From positions 19,318,001 through 19,382,000 of the forward strand of contig JAPTOF010000005.1 of NCBI GenBank assembly GCA_028554755.1: a DNA stretch of 64,000 nucleotides, given 5' to 3'. A program made the translations under genes and the position numbers. Positions within the stretch are counted from its first letter, which is position 1; each line of letters opens with the position of its first letter. The notes below the pieces were generated by a model. The model had not been told where the DNA came from. It ran no database searches and was given only the letters and a program-made list of their open reading frames with translations. Positions 50,595 to 62,700 of the stretch are shown piece after piece. Origin of the DNA: Cordia subcordata. Lineage: Eukaryota > Streptophyta > Magnoliopsida > Boraginales > Cordiaceae.

Positions 50595-51780
50595 ACTAGT
50601 ATGTCATCTGTGCGATTGTACAGAATGTGCCATATGTACGTAGAAAGATTTAATTTTTTATCTATCTAAATATTTCAAATAAATTATATGAACTAATTTT
50701 AATAGATTAAATAATAATAATACACATACGGTTAATAATACAACATTGTATTGGGAAAAAAATTAGACCTACCTAATAAAGAGATTTGCAATTATATAAT
50801 AGAAAAAGCCTATTGCTACAAATAGCTGAACAATATTCAAACCAACTTTTCCATATAACCTACAATAACTTGCTATATTTTACCAAAGCAAATAAAGATT
50901 AATGATGTTACTATACTTAAATACCATATAATGATTAGACTGCAATATATACGATAACATTTTAAGTAGTCAAATCATATATATTTGTTAATTGGCAGAA
51001 TTACGTTTAGAGTCTAAAATTAAATTATAGATTAGAAAAGAATTTTGAAAAATCTTTCATTTTTACATATTTTTCTTAAAACGGAAGGAAGGCTTGCCTC
51101 CATTTTCTAAGATAATCACATGTATATTGTCAATTTTTGTCAGATTAGTGTGTAAATCGAAAAAGATCTGATAAAAATTGACAATATACATGTGATTATT
51201 TATATATGCACAATTTTCAAATTTACGAGACATTATAATTTGGAATTACGGATAAATTGTGGTAATATAAAAGGAATTGATCGAATTGCGAGTATCTAAA
51301 ACAAAAGGGAAGCAAATTTGCGTTACCATGTGTGAGATTGGAATGGATAAGCTGAAATATGGCACTAAAATAATGGTTTAAACCTGATTTTAGGCTAATG
51401 ATTAAGTGTAAATAATATATGGAGAAGAAAAATAAAAGATTTTTTAGTGCACGAAAAAGGAAGAAATCAAATTAAACAACAACTAAATGATTTAGTTATA
51501 GACAACAGACCTGTAAAGCCCATATATGTTTACGATTTTGAAAATTGAAAGAGTTAAGATTCTGCAATTACAGAAGAATTAAATCGAAAAATCAAATATA
51601 ATAAAAAAAAGGAAATTTCTAGAAAAGGAAGGCCATTTATGGAAATTTCTTTTTTTTTAAAAAGGACAGCTATGCATTTTTTAACATTATTATTAAACAG
51701 TAAACACGTGGCAATAAAGTAATAGCAATATGTAGCAACATGGCATTCAACGGGATCTGTTTTATACTACAGTATAGATA
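50595..51780 (+). mobile_element. Repeat with shared end signature, copy 2
   Basis: It starts ACTAGTATGTCATCTGTGCG and ends TTTATACTACAGTATAGATA, with AACACGTGGCAAT close to the end. It is 1.2 kb long, twice the size of copy 1, and contains the 33-bp inverted repeat at 51113-51198. Non-coding. Confidence 0.45.
51113..51198. repeat. 33-bp near-perfect inverted repeat with 20-bp loop
   Basis: Left arm 51113-51145 and right arm 51166-51198 pair at 32 of 33 positions. The arms contain CACATGTATATTGTCAATTT. The structure could be a cruciform, a short MITE, or a hairpin RNA if transcribed. No flanking duplication is clear. Confidence 0.9.
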
Positions 51781-52709
51781 GATAAATACTCTATAAACAT
51801 AAAACCTTAAAATTTTTGGGGCCCAAAGCAATGGCTTTACTCTTGAATCACCTCTGTTTGTAACTCGCTAATTAGAAACAAACAATCTGTTCAACCACGA
51901 GCATAACATTGGAAATATAATCTCATTGGTATGTGATGAGGCATGTTCGTGGTAAAAAGAAAACTAAATATAATCTCATAGGAAACGCATTTAAAAATAT
52001 CAAAATAATTAAATATAAACGCTTAAAACTTTTGAGGATTGCCAACGTTATGGTCATTTTTTACCAGCGGCCAACTAAACCGTCTTTGGCCAATGCAATA
52101 GAAAATAGTAATAGCGAAGTGTACATGGTGTTCACATATAAACGTATGCACATGGTAATAGCGAGGTGTATATGGTGCACAAATTATATCTTGCATTTAC
52201 AGATACATCTTTTATCTGTTTATTTGTCCAATACCCCATAATTATTTGTCGAGTAATTATTTGTCCAGTACCTCACAATTATTTATTCAATGATTATATG
52301 TTCAGTACTCTATAAATGTTTGTTCAATACCTCATAATTGTTTCTTTAGTAGTACACTTTATACTGTGTACTTGTAGGTACATAATATAAGTTCCCGTAT
52401 ATGATGTTCACATATAAACATATACAAACAATGTAGGTTTCTTTTGGCTTTTTTTTAGCCCCACCCCCAAATTAAACTTTCTCATGGAATTTGAACTAGA
52501 TCATCATTTATGAAAAAAGTAGTCTCAATCACTTCTAGCAAAAATCCAACTTTACAAATCCTATTTCTTAAATTTCTCTCAATAATTGTTTTGGCAATCA
52601 AATAGATTTTACACCCTCAACAAAGAAATCTTCTTTTGATCAAAAAGAGAAACGAGAAGGGAAATCTCAAAGGAGATTTGCTTTGTAATCATAAAGATTA
52701 TATTGCTGG

Positions 52710-52734
52710 GGTGTGTATATATATATACACACAC
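52710..52734 (+). repeat. Palindromic GT/TA/AC microsatellite
   Basis: GTGTGTATATATATATACACACAC is a self-complementary simple repeat of about 24 bp. Confidence 0.85.
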
Positions 52735-54269
52735 TTATTCTTGCACTATATAAGTTATTGCTAGATAAGTAAATGGGTGCAAAGCAGCCCGACCGGTTGG
52801 ATATTATTCCAGTTCAAAAGAGGCTTTTGAAGCTTTGCTTTTGTAGTCTCAAAAGGAAAAGGGAGGACAAAAACAAAAGATGATGGATGATAGATGCATG
52901 GTACATGAAGATGAGGTAATCACACATTTCCTCAAGCTTCTTATGCAAACTTTGGAAAAAGAGTTCAAGAAATAGCTCAAATAGTTGAAACTACTTTTTA
53001 AGAAGAATATAATTAAGGTCTGAATCTTATAAGGTGTAGGAGTTGGATTAGGGGTGAGAGCTTGCATAAGAAAATGACTTTGAGGGATGGATTAAGAGTA
53101 ATGAAGTAATTATCTAGTTTCGAGGTCCATTAATTGTGAAAATCAAACAATTCTATCACTATTTCATTACTATTGATTTTTCTCATAAGTAGTGAAACAT
53201 TATGATGAAATTCAAATCTGGAAGGGATTACTAAATTTTCTTAATCATATAACTCATCTATAAGGCGATCCAAATCTAAAAGAGCTAATTACGACATGAA
53301 TTTGCATTAGTGTATAACATTGTTGAGGGATCTAAAAATGTAGAAGAAATGGGTAGAAATTTAGTTAGTTGTTCTTCAAGAGAATAATCCTAGTCAATTA
53401 TTGTAGGCTATAAGGGGAAGCATGAAAGATTTAGGAAAGAATAAATTCACAGATTTTTAATTTGTTGGTAATATGTGTTGAGGAAATAAAAATTATGTTA
53501 AACGTTTGCTCAATGGCTATCAAGCAAATTAAATAAATTTATTGAAACTTTCTTAATGAATGATTAGGAATCGCATCACGCAAGTGAAAGCTTGGAATCA
53601 GAAAAGAAAACAATAAAAATTCTGAGTTCTTTCCAATTCATGGAATGTCCCACTAAACAACACCATATTATATTAATTAGGACAAGTATCCAAGGCCGAG
53701 TCGCTTGGTGGATAGAACTGTCATATAGAAACTCATTACAACTAATTCAGTTTGCCTTCGAATTTATGCCTTGTTATTACAAATACTACCTGATTCGTAA
53801 TTGACTTTAACATATTTGTTTAGGTATGCAGCTATATCATAGCGTTATAAGGTCACACAAAGTAAATTTTCTATCATTCAAAAAATAGTAGCAGGTCGAG
53901 ATGCTCGAGCACCAAAGTGATATTTGAATGGATGATGATAAGTATATGCTGGTAAATTTTTTTTTTTGTTTCATTATGGTGTTAAGATACTTACTACTGT
54001 ACATTTTGCTGCTGCCAAGAAAGCAACATTTGTCCATTATTTTTAGACAAAATTCTTAGCTTTTTCCATGTGTGTAACAGTTCCATTAATCTTCTTTCTA
54101 AAGCTATGTATATTACAGTAAGCAGCATTTGATTCTGGGACCCCTTTTTTTTTTCCATGTTTGTGCAGTCTAACATGTTAAAGATATTATATTGGATAGC
54201 ACTAAGACGTGCTCATAGTTCTCCATTCAAATATTGTTGGAAAGTGTGAGATATTCTCAATTAATTAAA

Positions 54270-54489
54270 GGATTCGTTTAAATTAATTTTTTTTAAAATT
54301 ATTTTTTTGTATAATTTTTGAAAGAAATATTTTTTTGATCGATAAACTCAAACTTTTGGCTTCTGTAAATTAAAAAAAAAAAAAAGAGCAAAAATAATCT
54401 TTTAAGAATTTCAGTTATCTTTTTAAAATCAATTCAATTATTTATTGCAAAAAAAGGGAGAAAAAAAAAAGACAATCTAAATGGACCCC
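54270..54489. mobile_element. MITE family B copy 3 (Tourist-like)
   Basis: A 220-bp element with ends GGATTCGTTTAAATTAAT and, inverted, GGGGTCCATTTAGATTGTC, the most diverged of the three copies. The interior is A/T-rich with long A and T runs. Confidence 0.6.
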
Positions 54490-57362
54490 AAGCCTCTGTT
54501 ATAAGGAACCAGCTTCACAAGTTAATGAACATGTCAGTTTCAAGCTTTTTAACACATATTCTATGTCCAAAGATCATATCTTCGACTGAGATTAAAATTA
54601 CCACTGTATATCAACTATGAGTGGTTCAAGTGATGGCGGCATATATGTGGACCATGACGGCCGTGGCTTTAAGGTGTAGGGTAAAATTAAATGAATCATA
54701 TCACTATGTGTTTTGAGGAATAATTTAAATGTTTATCCTCTGGTGATACAAAAATTCTCGTAATTAAACTACTAGTTTATGAGTGGGGGGGGGGGGTGGG
54801 GATTAATTGAGTTTCGTTGGGTTAGATGGGTTGAAAATGGGGGCAAACGGGTAATTAAATTTGATAGATTATTAAGCTAATCAAATAATTTTCCTTTTAG
54901 TTCTGTCAATACCATAGTAAGAGGGAAGTGCTTACTTTTTACTTGTATTTTTCTTTTTTTACTCTTACCAATAAAATCTCGAGGAGAAGTACTTCCCCTT
55001 CCTTTAAAAGCACTTTTTTCTTTAATTGAAATTTAAGAACTCTTAAAGACTTTTCTTTTCCAGAATTCACAAGGCCAATGACCAAAAATATAGTACTTAT
55101 ACTTATTGAGGATTGATTTCGAGGCCTCTCATTACAATGGTTGATGAGACATGCATATCAGTAAACCATAAGACTTCTCATAATTATACAGAAAGATAGA
55201 GTATAACTTTGATGTATATATTTAACAAGGGAATCTTGTCTATTTTACCCTTTAAAATATCATATAGTAGCAGTATACTTTAACTCCATTGATGGAAAAG
55301 ATGAAACGAAGAAGTGATGAACCTTTAAACACAAGTATGAGTGGTTCAAGTGATCGAAGTATATATGTGACCATGATGGCCCGGATTATAAAGTAGCTAG
55401 CTATGGAATATAATCAATGTCGAAATTATTTTATAAGGTGGTGAAAAGATCAAAAGAGGAGAAATTTAAAGGAACAAACAAACATGAGATCAATATGCCG
55501 CATGCATGGTGATGAAGCAATTTCCTTTTTAGGCATTCCAGGTTATGGTAAGGAACCATATTGCCTCCATGCTAAAAAGTACGAAAACAAGCCCCTTAAC
55601 AAACCCTTCTTTTGATTTATTTAATTTGTTGCTCATATTAGTTTAGAACCCGTTTGGGTTTTGCTTATTTTACACGATTTATAAGCAATTGATACTTACA
55701 AGCATAGCTTAGTCTTTATCGTAAAGGTAGAAGATAATTAGATCATCTCTGTTGGACTTAGCGATGCTTAATATCAAATTCAAGAGAAATTAAACTAGCA
55801 ACCCTCTAAGGCATAATATTGTAGTGGAAATTGGAAGGGGTCACTTGTGATGCCTTTCGTCGAGTGTGACATAAAATGAAAAAAAAAAAAATTGTAACTA
55901 GATGGGGTAGGTCTAAGTAATATATAATTCAAGTTAATTAATTAAGGTCTATGAATTTGATATTCGCTATGATTATTTTTAAATTCCTAATAGTAGTCTC
56001 ACTTGCGGTCGTAGAATTTTGAGCATGACACCTAGCCAAAGTAATTTCTTCATATATTTATTCTATTTGAATTACCAATTGGCTTCCAAACTTTAGCATG
56101 CTCCTTTACTTTTAATTATTTTGCAATGATACATTTTTTTGGTCCTTGAAGTTATTTGGTATCAAATTATTGCCTTTTCAGTGAAGATTTTTCACAAAAG
56201 CTTCAAAGAAACCACAGAAAGTATAATACTATTCAGACTAATTAGGAAAGCAGAAAAAGATAATATTTGGAGCATATATTAATACATATATTAATGCATA
56301 TATACTATTCAGACTACTTAGGAAAGTAGAAGAAGATAATATTAGGAGCATATATCATCACTAATAAATGATTTTTCTACTAACTAGAGAATGCATAGTG
56401 TTTCAAAGTATAGCATATATGCATGTAAAGGCAAATTGAATTGATAATGTTCAAGTTCTTGAAGAACTTCTCCTTCAATATTCACTGGGCTTTTCTCATA
56501 TAATTATTCTTGAGCATCTATAAAACTGGATAAAGTACTTTTTGCTACTTTCTTTATTTTCTTTTAATTTTATTTTAACTAGTTAGCAACCCACGCACCT
56601 CTAGGTAAAATTATATTAGATGTATCCTAAAACTAAAAGCTAATTATAGTGTAGCACAAGTTTGTTTTTTAGATAGTCACGATATTCCTTAGGGTCCGTA
56701 TATTTTAGTTTGACGTAAAATTTTTTATAATAACGCATTGTTACCTGATCACTCAATGTAACTACGTGCTTTGTCTATTTTTGATAGAACCTGCCCTTGT
56801 ATATGTGTTGAAACATCGATGTGCTTGAAGAATAGTTGCATGAGAATCCCAGTTATCATATTATTTCACGTAAAGAATTGTAGCAACGTTCTGGTAATGT
56901 ATGCATCAAAGTACACAATTTAATCAAAGTAAAAAGTAGATCAAAGCCTATTGTCGTATAGAAGGCTTACACAAGTATACAGTAAGTTGGTCTGTGTGTG
57001 TGTGTGTGTTTTCTAGAAAGCATGCAACTGAATCGCTCAAACCTATAAAGTACACAAGCCACCCCTAGCCCAAGTAGTAAAAAACGTAGCCAAATAAAGA
57101 GAGAATAATTTTGGTTCAGTTTATCAATTACCAATCATTTTCTTCAATCCGCTCTGTTGCCTTTAATTTTCTTTACTTTTGAACCATATGTACCAAAATT
57201 ACTACACAACACTTGTTGGAAGCATAACTACTAGCTCATCTAAACGTCTTCTTTTCAGATATTTGGAGAATTGTTGAGTGTTGAAGTCCATTACAACTAC
57301 TGGTATAAAGTTTAGTTTAGTTTAATTTAGTTCAGTTTGGTTATTAACCGGTAAGGTGAAAT

Positions 57363-59739
57363 ATGAGTATTAGTAATTTTAGAATGTTTAAGGCCCTGGT
57401 TTTTATACTTTTAGTTGTAGGATTTATATTGTTTTGCTCAGTTGGAGTGTTACAAAATGGAGGATCAGACAACAAGACATTGGATGAGCATCAAGCTGCA
57501 GGAAACTTGAAGCATGTGGGAGTGATTATGGGAAAATTGAATGGTGATCTTGATCATCCCAAATTAGATCTCCACTTCATGATGAAAAGAAGAGTTCCCA
57601 ATGGACCTGACCCTATACATAACAGGTGGGGATCATTTTTTAGTTTTTTTTTTCATATTATATTTCATTATACACGCACATATACACGTGTGGATCGACT
57701 GATACGGAAATTTTTTTCTTCTCTTTTTTATTTTTCAAGAGGAAAAGATTGGGGTCTCTACTTATTATTTCTTCTGGATATCAAAACAAACTATAAAGCT
57801 TGTCTCCAATCACATGAATTCCTTATGACATAAGCTTTTATTTGAGATGAGCTTCTGGCTTTTGGGGGCCAAAAAAAGAAAAAGCCTTTACTATATTCCC
57901 TTGTGTCTTTGGTCTCTTAAAGCAATGGATAAAATGGTCAAAGAATTAATAATTGCCTCATTTGTCTTAAGTAGGAATTTTTTTGTGTTAAAGGGTTTCC
58001 AAGACTGAAATCTTGTTGTTTTAAATGGGGTATATGAGAGTTTAATATTTGATTTGTGTTTCTCTTCTTTTTCATTTCAAGTTGCCTATCTATCATGCAT
58101 GGTTATTTCACTTTAATTTTATAGAACCTCCAAACATCAATTATTTTTTTTACCAATTTTTTTTGGTTAAACCCTCCACCCCCATGAGATTGAATCCAGC
58201 TATTTTACACCTGAAAGAGATAATTTCAACCACTTGAACTATCCTCTAATTTTTTTTTTTCCCAACTTAGAACGAGGATATATGCCTATCTTTAGTGGGT
58301 TGCGAGTTTTGTGCACTGTTATGTCACGACATACTAGGTCGCTTTGATCAGGTTTGGATTTTCTTGGGTTGCCAGTTTTGTGCACTGTTATTTCACAACA
58401 TACTAGGTCGCTTTGATCAGGTTTGGATTTTCTTTGTATTTATGAGGTAAAAATTTAAGTACTATTTATTTCATCACTACCAAAAAAAATGTTAAGAATA
58501 AGCAACGGTATCGCTACAAAATAATGAGGAATAGGTGGAGGTTTTATGATATAAGCAGAGATTTAGGTAATACATAGATATATTGTTATATAAGATATTA
58601 ATGAATGTATTCTTAACGACAATATAAGATATTAATGAATGTATTTTTAACTTGATTAGTAGATGGTATGATTATCAAGTGTTACAATAAAGAAGGTTCA
58701 AGGTTCAGATTATTGATAAAACATGGTTTTGCCTTTTCTTCTGCAATTATATATAGACGGCGTTTTAAAATAGCTGGCATTCATATAGGTGGCAGTTACA
58801 AAATAGCTGACGCCCATATAGGCAGCAGTTTTACCGTTGCTTATTACCTATTTTCTTTTGTAGTGCAAATTGAACGATTGAGATTGATCAGAAGGAAGAA
58901 ATTAGAGAATAGGAGTGGGGAGAAAGGAAAGAGACGAGGAGGAGAGAATTAAGGAAAAAGAAAAAATGAAGAGGGAAATTAGAGGTTTAAAATAGAAGGT
59001 TGACGTCGATTCAATTACAAGATAAATTATAAGAATCTTACCTCATAAATACTAGGAGGCATTCTTGTTAGAAGAGAATCCTAGTATCCTAGTCCCGCAT
59101 TGATCATTCATAACTGTTACATCAGCATATGTTTAATTATATTTTATCTCTTGAAATTATTTAATCTCAGTTTGTTGTTCAAAGCAAAAGGACACATTCT
59201 CCCTGGTCACTTTATTTTCTGTTATTACACATACATGCATGCACTAAAGCTAATTAACATTTCATTTGTAATATACATTTACCTTTCTTATCTCTTCTTT
59301 TCCCTTTAGAATTACACTGTTTTTTATTAGCACTGTTATATATTATTAACGATCATATTTCATTTTTTTTTTCTTACCTATAAGTCAGAGATTTGGCAGC
59401 CAATATCATACAAAATAAATGTAATTATGATAGATATAATATATTATTTAAAATTCATTTTCTGTTGTATAAGTGATGACTTATCTTATATTCTTTTGTA
59501 TCTATACCGTTTTGTACTATATATATAAGATGTTATCGTACTCATTTGTAAGTTAATGAAAATAACAAAAGGCAAACACTATTCTCTTAATTTTTCCTTC
59601 AAAAACATAACTACATGATATAAAGCATTACTCATGTTTTAAATAATACGAAACTAAGAGAAAAGCTATTAACTGTATTCTGTCATTATTGTTTTACAGA
59701 CGAGCAGGCAAAACTCATCGACCACCAGGCAGAGCTTAA
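57363..59739 (+). CDS. CLE25: CLE family signalling peptide precursor, CLE25-like
   Basis: A secreted peptide hormone precursor. Exon 1 is 57363-57625 and exon 2 is 59700-59739, joined at a GT-AG intron inside the Arg codon after HN; 303 nt, 100 residues. Residues 9-30 form a hydrophobic signal segment (ALVFILLVVGFILF). A variable region follows, then the CLE motif RRVPNGPDPIHN at 76-87 and a basic tail RAGKTHRPPGRA. Arabidopsis CLE25 has RKVPNGPDPIHN, so this one differs by Lys to Arg at the second position. CLE peptides are cut from the precursor, proline-hydroxylated, and act on CLV1/BAM-type receptor kinases; CLE25 in Arabidopsis is linked to vascular development and root-to-shoot dehydration signalling. 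A TATAAAG lies at 57304-57310, close to the start codon, and may or may not be the TATA box. The second exon is only 40 nt and easily missed. CLE26 is the alternative assignment. Confidence 0.9.
58297..58434 (+). repeat. 69-bp tandem duplication in the CLE intron
   Basis: Units at 58297-58365 and 58366-58434 share GTTTTGTGCACTGTTAT and ACATACTAGGTCGCTTTGAT with about four differences. Non-coding. Confidence 0.9.
58570..58655 (+). repeat. Short tandem duplication in the CLE intron
   Basis: Two copies of a segment of about 40 bp with ATAAGATATTAATGAATGTA followed by TTTTTAAC or TTCTTAAC. Likely slippage in A/T-rich DNA. Confidence 0.75.
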
Positions 59740-62700
59740 GGTGGAATTAGAAAACATGAGATGGTGCTTATAAGTCTCAAGCTCTATTTTAACTTTTTGT
59801 GTGCGTTTAGTGATCAAGAAATACAAGAGCCTTTGCTAGGTACCCAAAAGCTTGTTTTATAAGTTTCCGAGAATTTTCTGTGATACACTTGGGGAGAAAA
59901 GGAAGGATTGCAAGTTAAGGGAATGATAATATTTAAAGAGGATGAATGCAGATGCCCTAACAAACTCCCGAAGAAAGAAGCTTTTGTATCGTATGGAAAT
60001 TGAAATCTTTCATGTGAAATTAAGACTACGTACCAAAAGAGAATGAGATAGAATGGTTGATGAGTCACAAACAAGCAAGAAATATTTGTAGTCTATCTAT
60101 TTAATTAGTAGGATAAATTTTCAGTTCGGTTTGATTTAGTTTGTCTTGTATGCGAAAAGGGCGGTAACACAATACAAATTAACCAAGAAATAGTTGTAGA
60201 GTCATAGTTGATCTCATCTAAATTGATAAATATTTGACTTGCTTCAGCTTAATTTGGTTTATGGAAACATGATGAGACACAAGTAAAAAAAATTTCATCA
60301 TATCTGCTGTTCATATTATTAGAATATATATTCCTCTCACATAAAAAAATAATAAAGTATAAGATCACTTTATCAAGTTCTGGACCACTCCTCATAGTAA
60401 CCAATTGATTTTTACGATAGAACCTCAATAATTCTTTATATGGTATCAGAGCTAGGTCTTGGCCTAATCTCTCACGTCTGCATACACATGTGAGCCGTGT
60501 TTGCTCTTTGGCTTGTTTGAGGCCCAATCTCTCACGTCTGCATGTACGTGTGACTTGTCTTTGCTCTTTGGCTCGTTTGAGCACTTATTCTTGGCTGGCG
60601 TTTCCTGGTTCTGGTTCCAAGTTGGTTCTGTGACCTGTCTTTGTCTTTGGCTCGTTTGAGCACCGATTCTTGGCTGGCATTTTCTGGTCCCAATTCCAGG
60701 TTGGTTTTGTTTCTAGTGCCGGGTTACATGTGAGGGGTGGTAATAGAGCTAGTTCTAGGTTGGTTCTGTTTTTGGTTTCAGATCACACGTGAGGGGTGGT
60801 ATCAGAGCTGGGTCTTGGCCCAGTCTTTCGTGTCTGCGTGTACGTGTGACCCATTTTTGTTCTTTAGACTGTTTGAGGCCTAGTCTCTTGAGTCGACATA
60901 CAAGTGTAGCCCATTTTTACTCTTTGGCTCATTTGAGCAATCATTCTTGGCTGACATTTCCTGGTTTCGGTTCTAGGTTGGTTTTGTTTCCAGTTTCGAG
61001 TCGCACGTGAGAGGAGGTGTTTGAGCACTTATTCTACATTCCTCCCACATAGAAAAATAATAAAGTATAAGACCACCTTATAAGGTTGGTTCTAATTCCG
61101 GTTCTAGGTCAAAAGTGACGAGAGGTGTTTGAGCACCTATTCTACATTCTTCTCACAAGAAAAATAATAAAGTATAAGACAACCTTCTAAGATCTTGAGC
61201 CAGTGATTCTTCACACATGTAACTTCATAGCTAGGTGAATTTCAAAATTTACATAATATAATATGTATATCTTAAGCTAGCTAGTTTGAGGTTATTATTA
61301 TTTTTTCCTTATTTTCTTAATGTTTGTTCCTCTACTTAAGAGGTATGTATTCCTAAATAAAAAGCACATCCACCATGTAAAGGCGTTTATTCCCGGAAAA
61401 GAGAAGCAAATTCTCGTGTTAGTCTTTTTCACTATATTCTTACGTGGGGGATGTGAAACTGTTTTTTGGTCTTTGGTCCATTCAAACTTGAATAAAATAA
61501 TGAGAATATGCGAGATGCTCTTTGTTCGCTACTTTTTCCAAAGTGTGAAAAGGAATTCATTGGAATAAAAGAGTTTGAATTCGAAACTTATATCATTCTA
61601 TCACAAAAGTTTTAGTCTTTTTACTTATTTGAAGTATGTATTGGGACATGTCTTTTCAATATATAATTTTAGAGTGGATCTAATGTAATTTTACTGCAAG
61701 TGAAGTTTTCGTTATAATTGAACAGAACAATTGAAGAGAAAACAAATTAGTAGGCTCTTTACTTTGATTAGATCCAGAAGTGGAGACTTGTCTAGCTAAA
61801 GTTGGTGATATATACAAGTTAGAAATTGTAATGAAATTACCTAAATAAGTCCATTACTACATATATAGTTGGATGGAGTTATTGCAGTGAGAGATTTAGA
61901 ATTCGAATTTATATTTACAAAAATATTTTTTAGTTTTTTATTATCTTAGAATATATGTTAGGTGAGTTTAACTTTCATTACTTTATGAAATTTATAACTG
62001 CAATAAATTTGGTGAAGTTGTGTTTAAAGTGGATTTCTCGTCAATAAAGCAACAATTAAATGGAAGAACAAGGGGGATATTATCCAACTCCTGTGGTTGG
62101 CTTGTGGCTAAAAATCAAACTACAAAAACACACCACACTAAAAATCAAACTACAAAAGCATACCAAACAAAGAGCCCATAGCTCAATGCAGCACAACCAA
62201 AACAAGATGGACAAAAACCATGTTGTCCAGAACCTGGGACCAACCGAGACCAAGAAACAACGGTCAACAATGGCAAAAATATCATCGAAGAAGACGACTA
62301 TAAGTAACAAAAATTACTTGAATGCGTTAAAAACAAAATTGGCCTCACATAACCAACGAACAACAACCTCACACAAATCGCTAAACAAATCCGACAAAAA
62401 TGTACATACTTGAAATTCAAAGATTCACCATTTATCATTAGTTTCTTCTTGGAGACATGATGCCTCGTTTGCAAGCAAACTCATTTTCAGCCTAGGCAAG
62501 CTTGTCAAGATGACCATTCAACCTCCCCACCACTCAAGCTCAAACTTAGAAAAGAAGATTATATTTCTTAGGAAAATGAAAAACTAAAAACTTACTTCCA
62601 ATTTCAGATTTTTCAGTCATATTTGGTTTTAGCTTACAAGCTCGTCAAATATACCTAAGATACTATATAATGTTTCGTAACAAAATTTGTCATGTCAAGT

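Noticed and set aside
57363..57833. Unspliced 156-residue reading of the CLE gene
   Set aside because: The reading runs into the intron after HNR and gives a hydrophobic tail unlike any CLE protein. The spliced form restores the conserved basic tail.
60789..61010. 73-codon open frame downstream of the CLE gene
   Set aside because: It falls wholly inside the TRIM-like internal repeats and reads as translated repeat units.
62060..62413. 117-codon open frame near the right edge
   Set aside because: Lys/Asn/Thr-rich low-complexity product without a domain, and no splice or promoter context. Probably chance.
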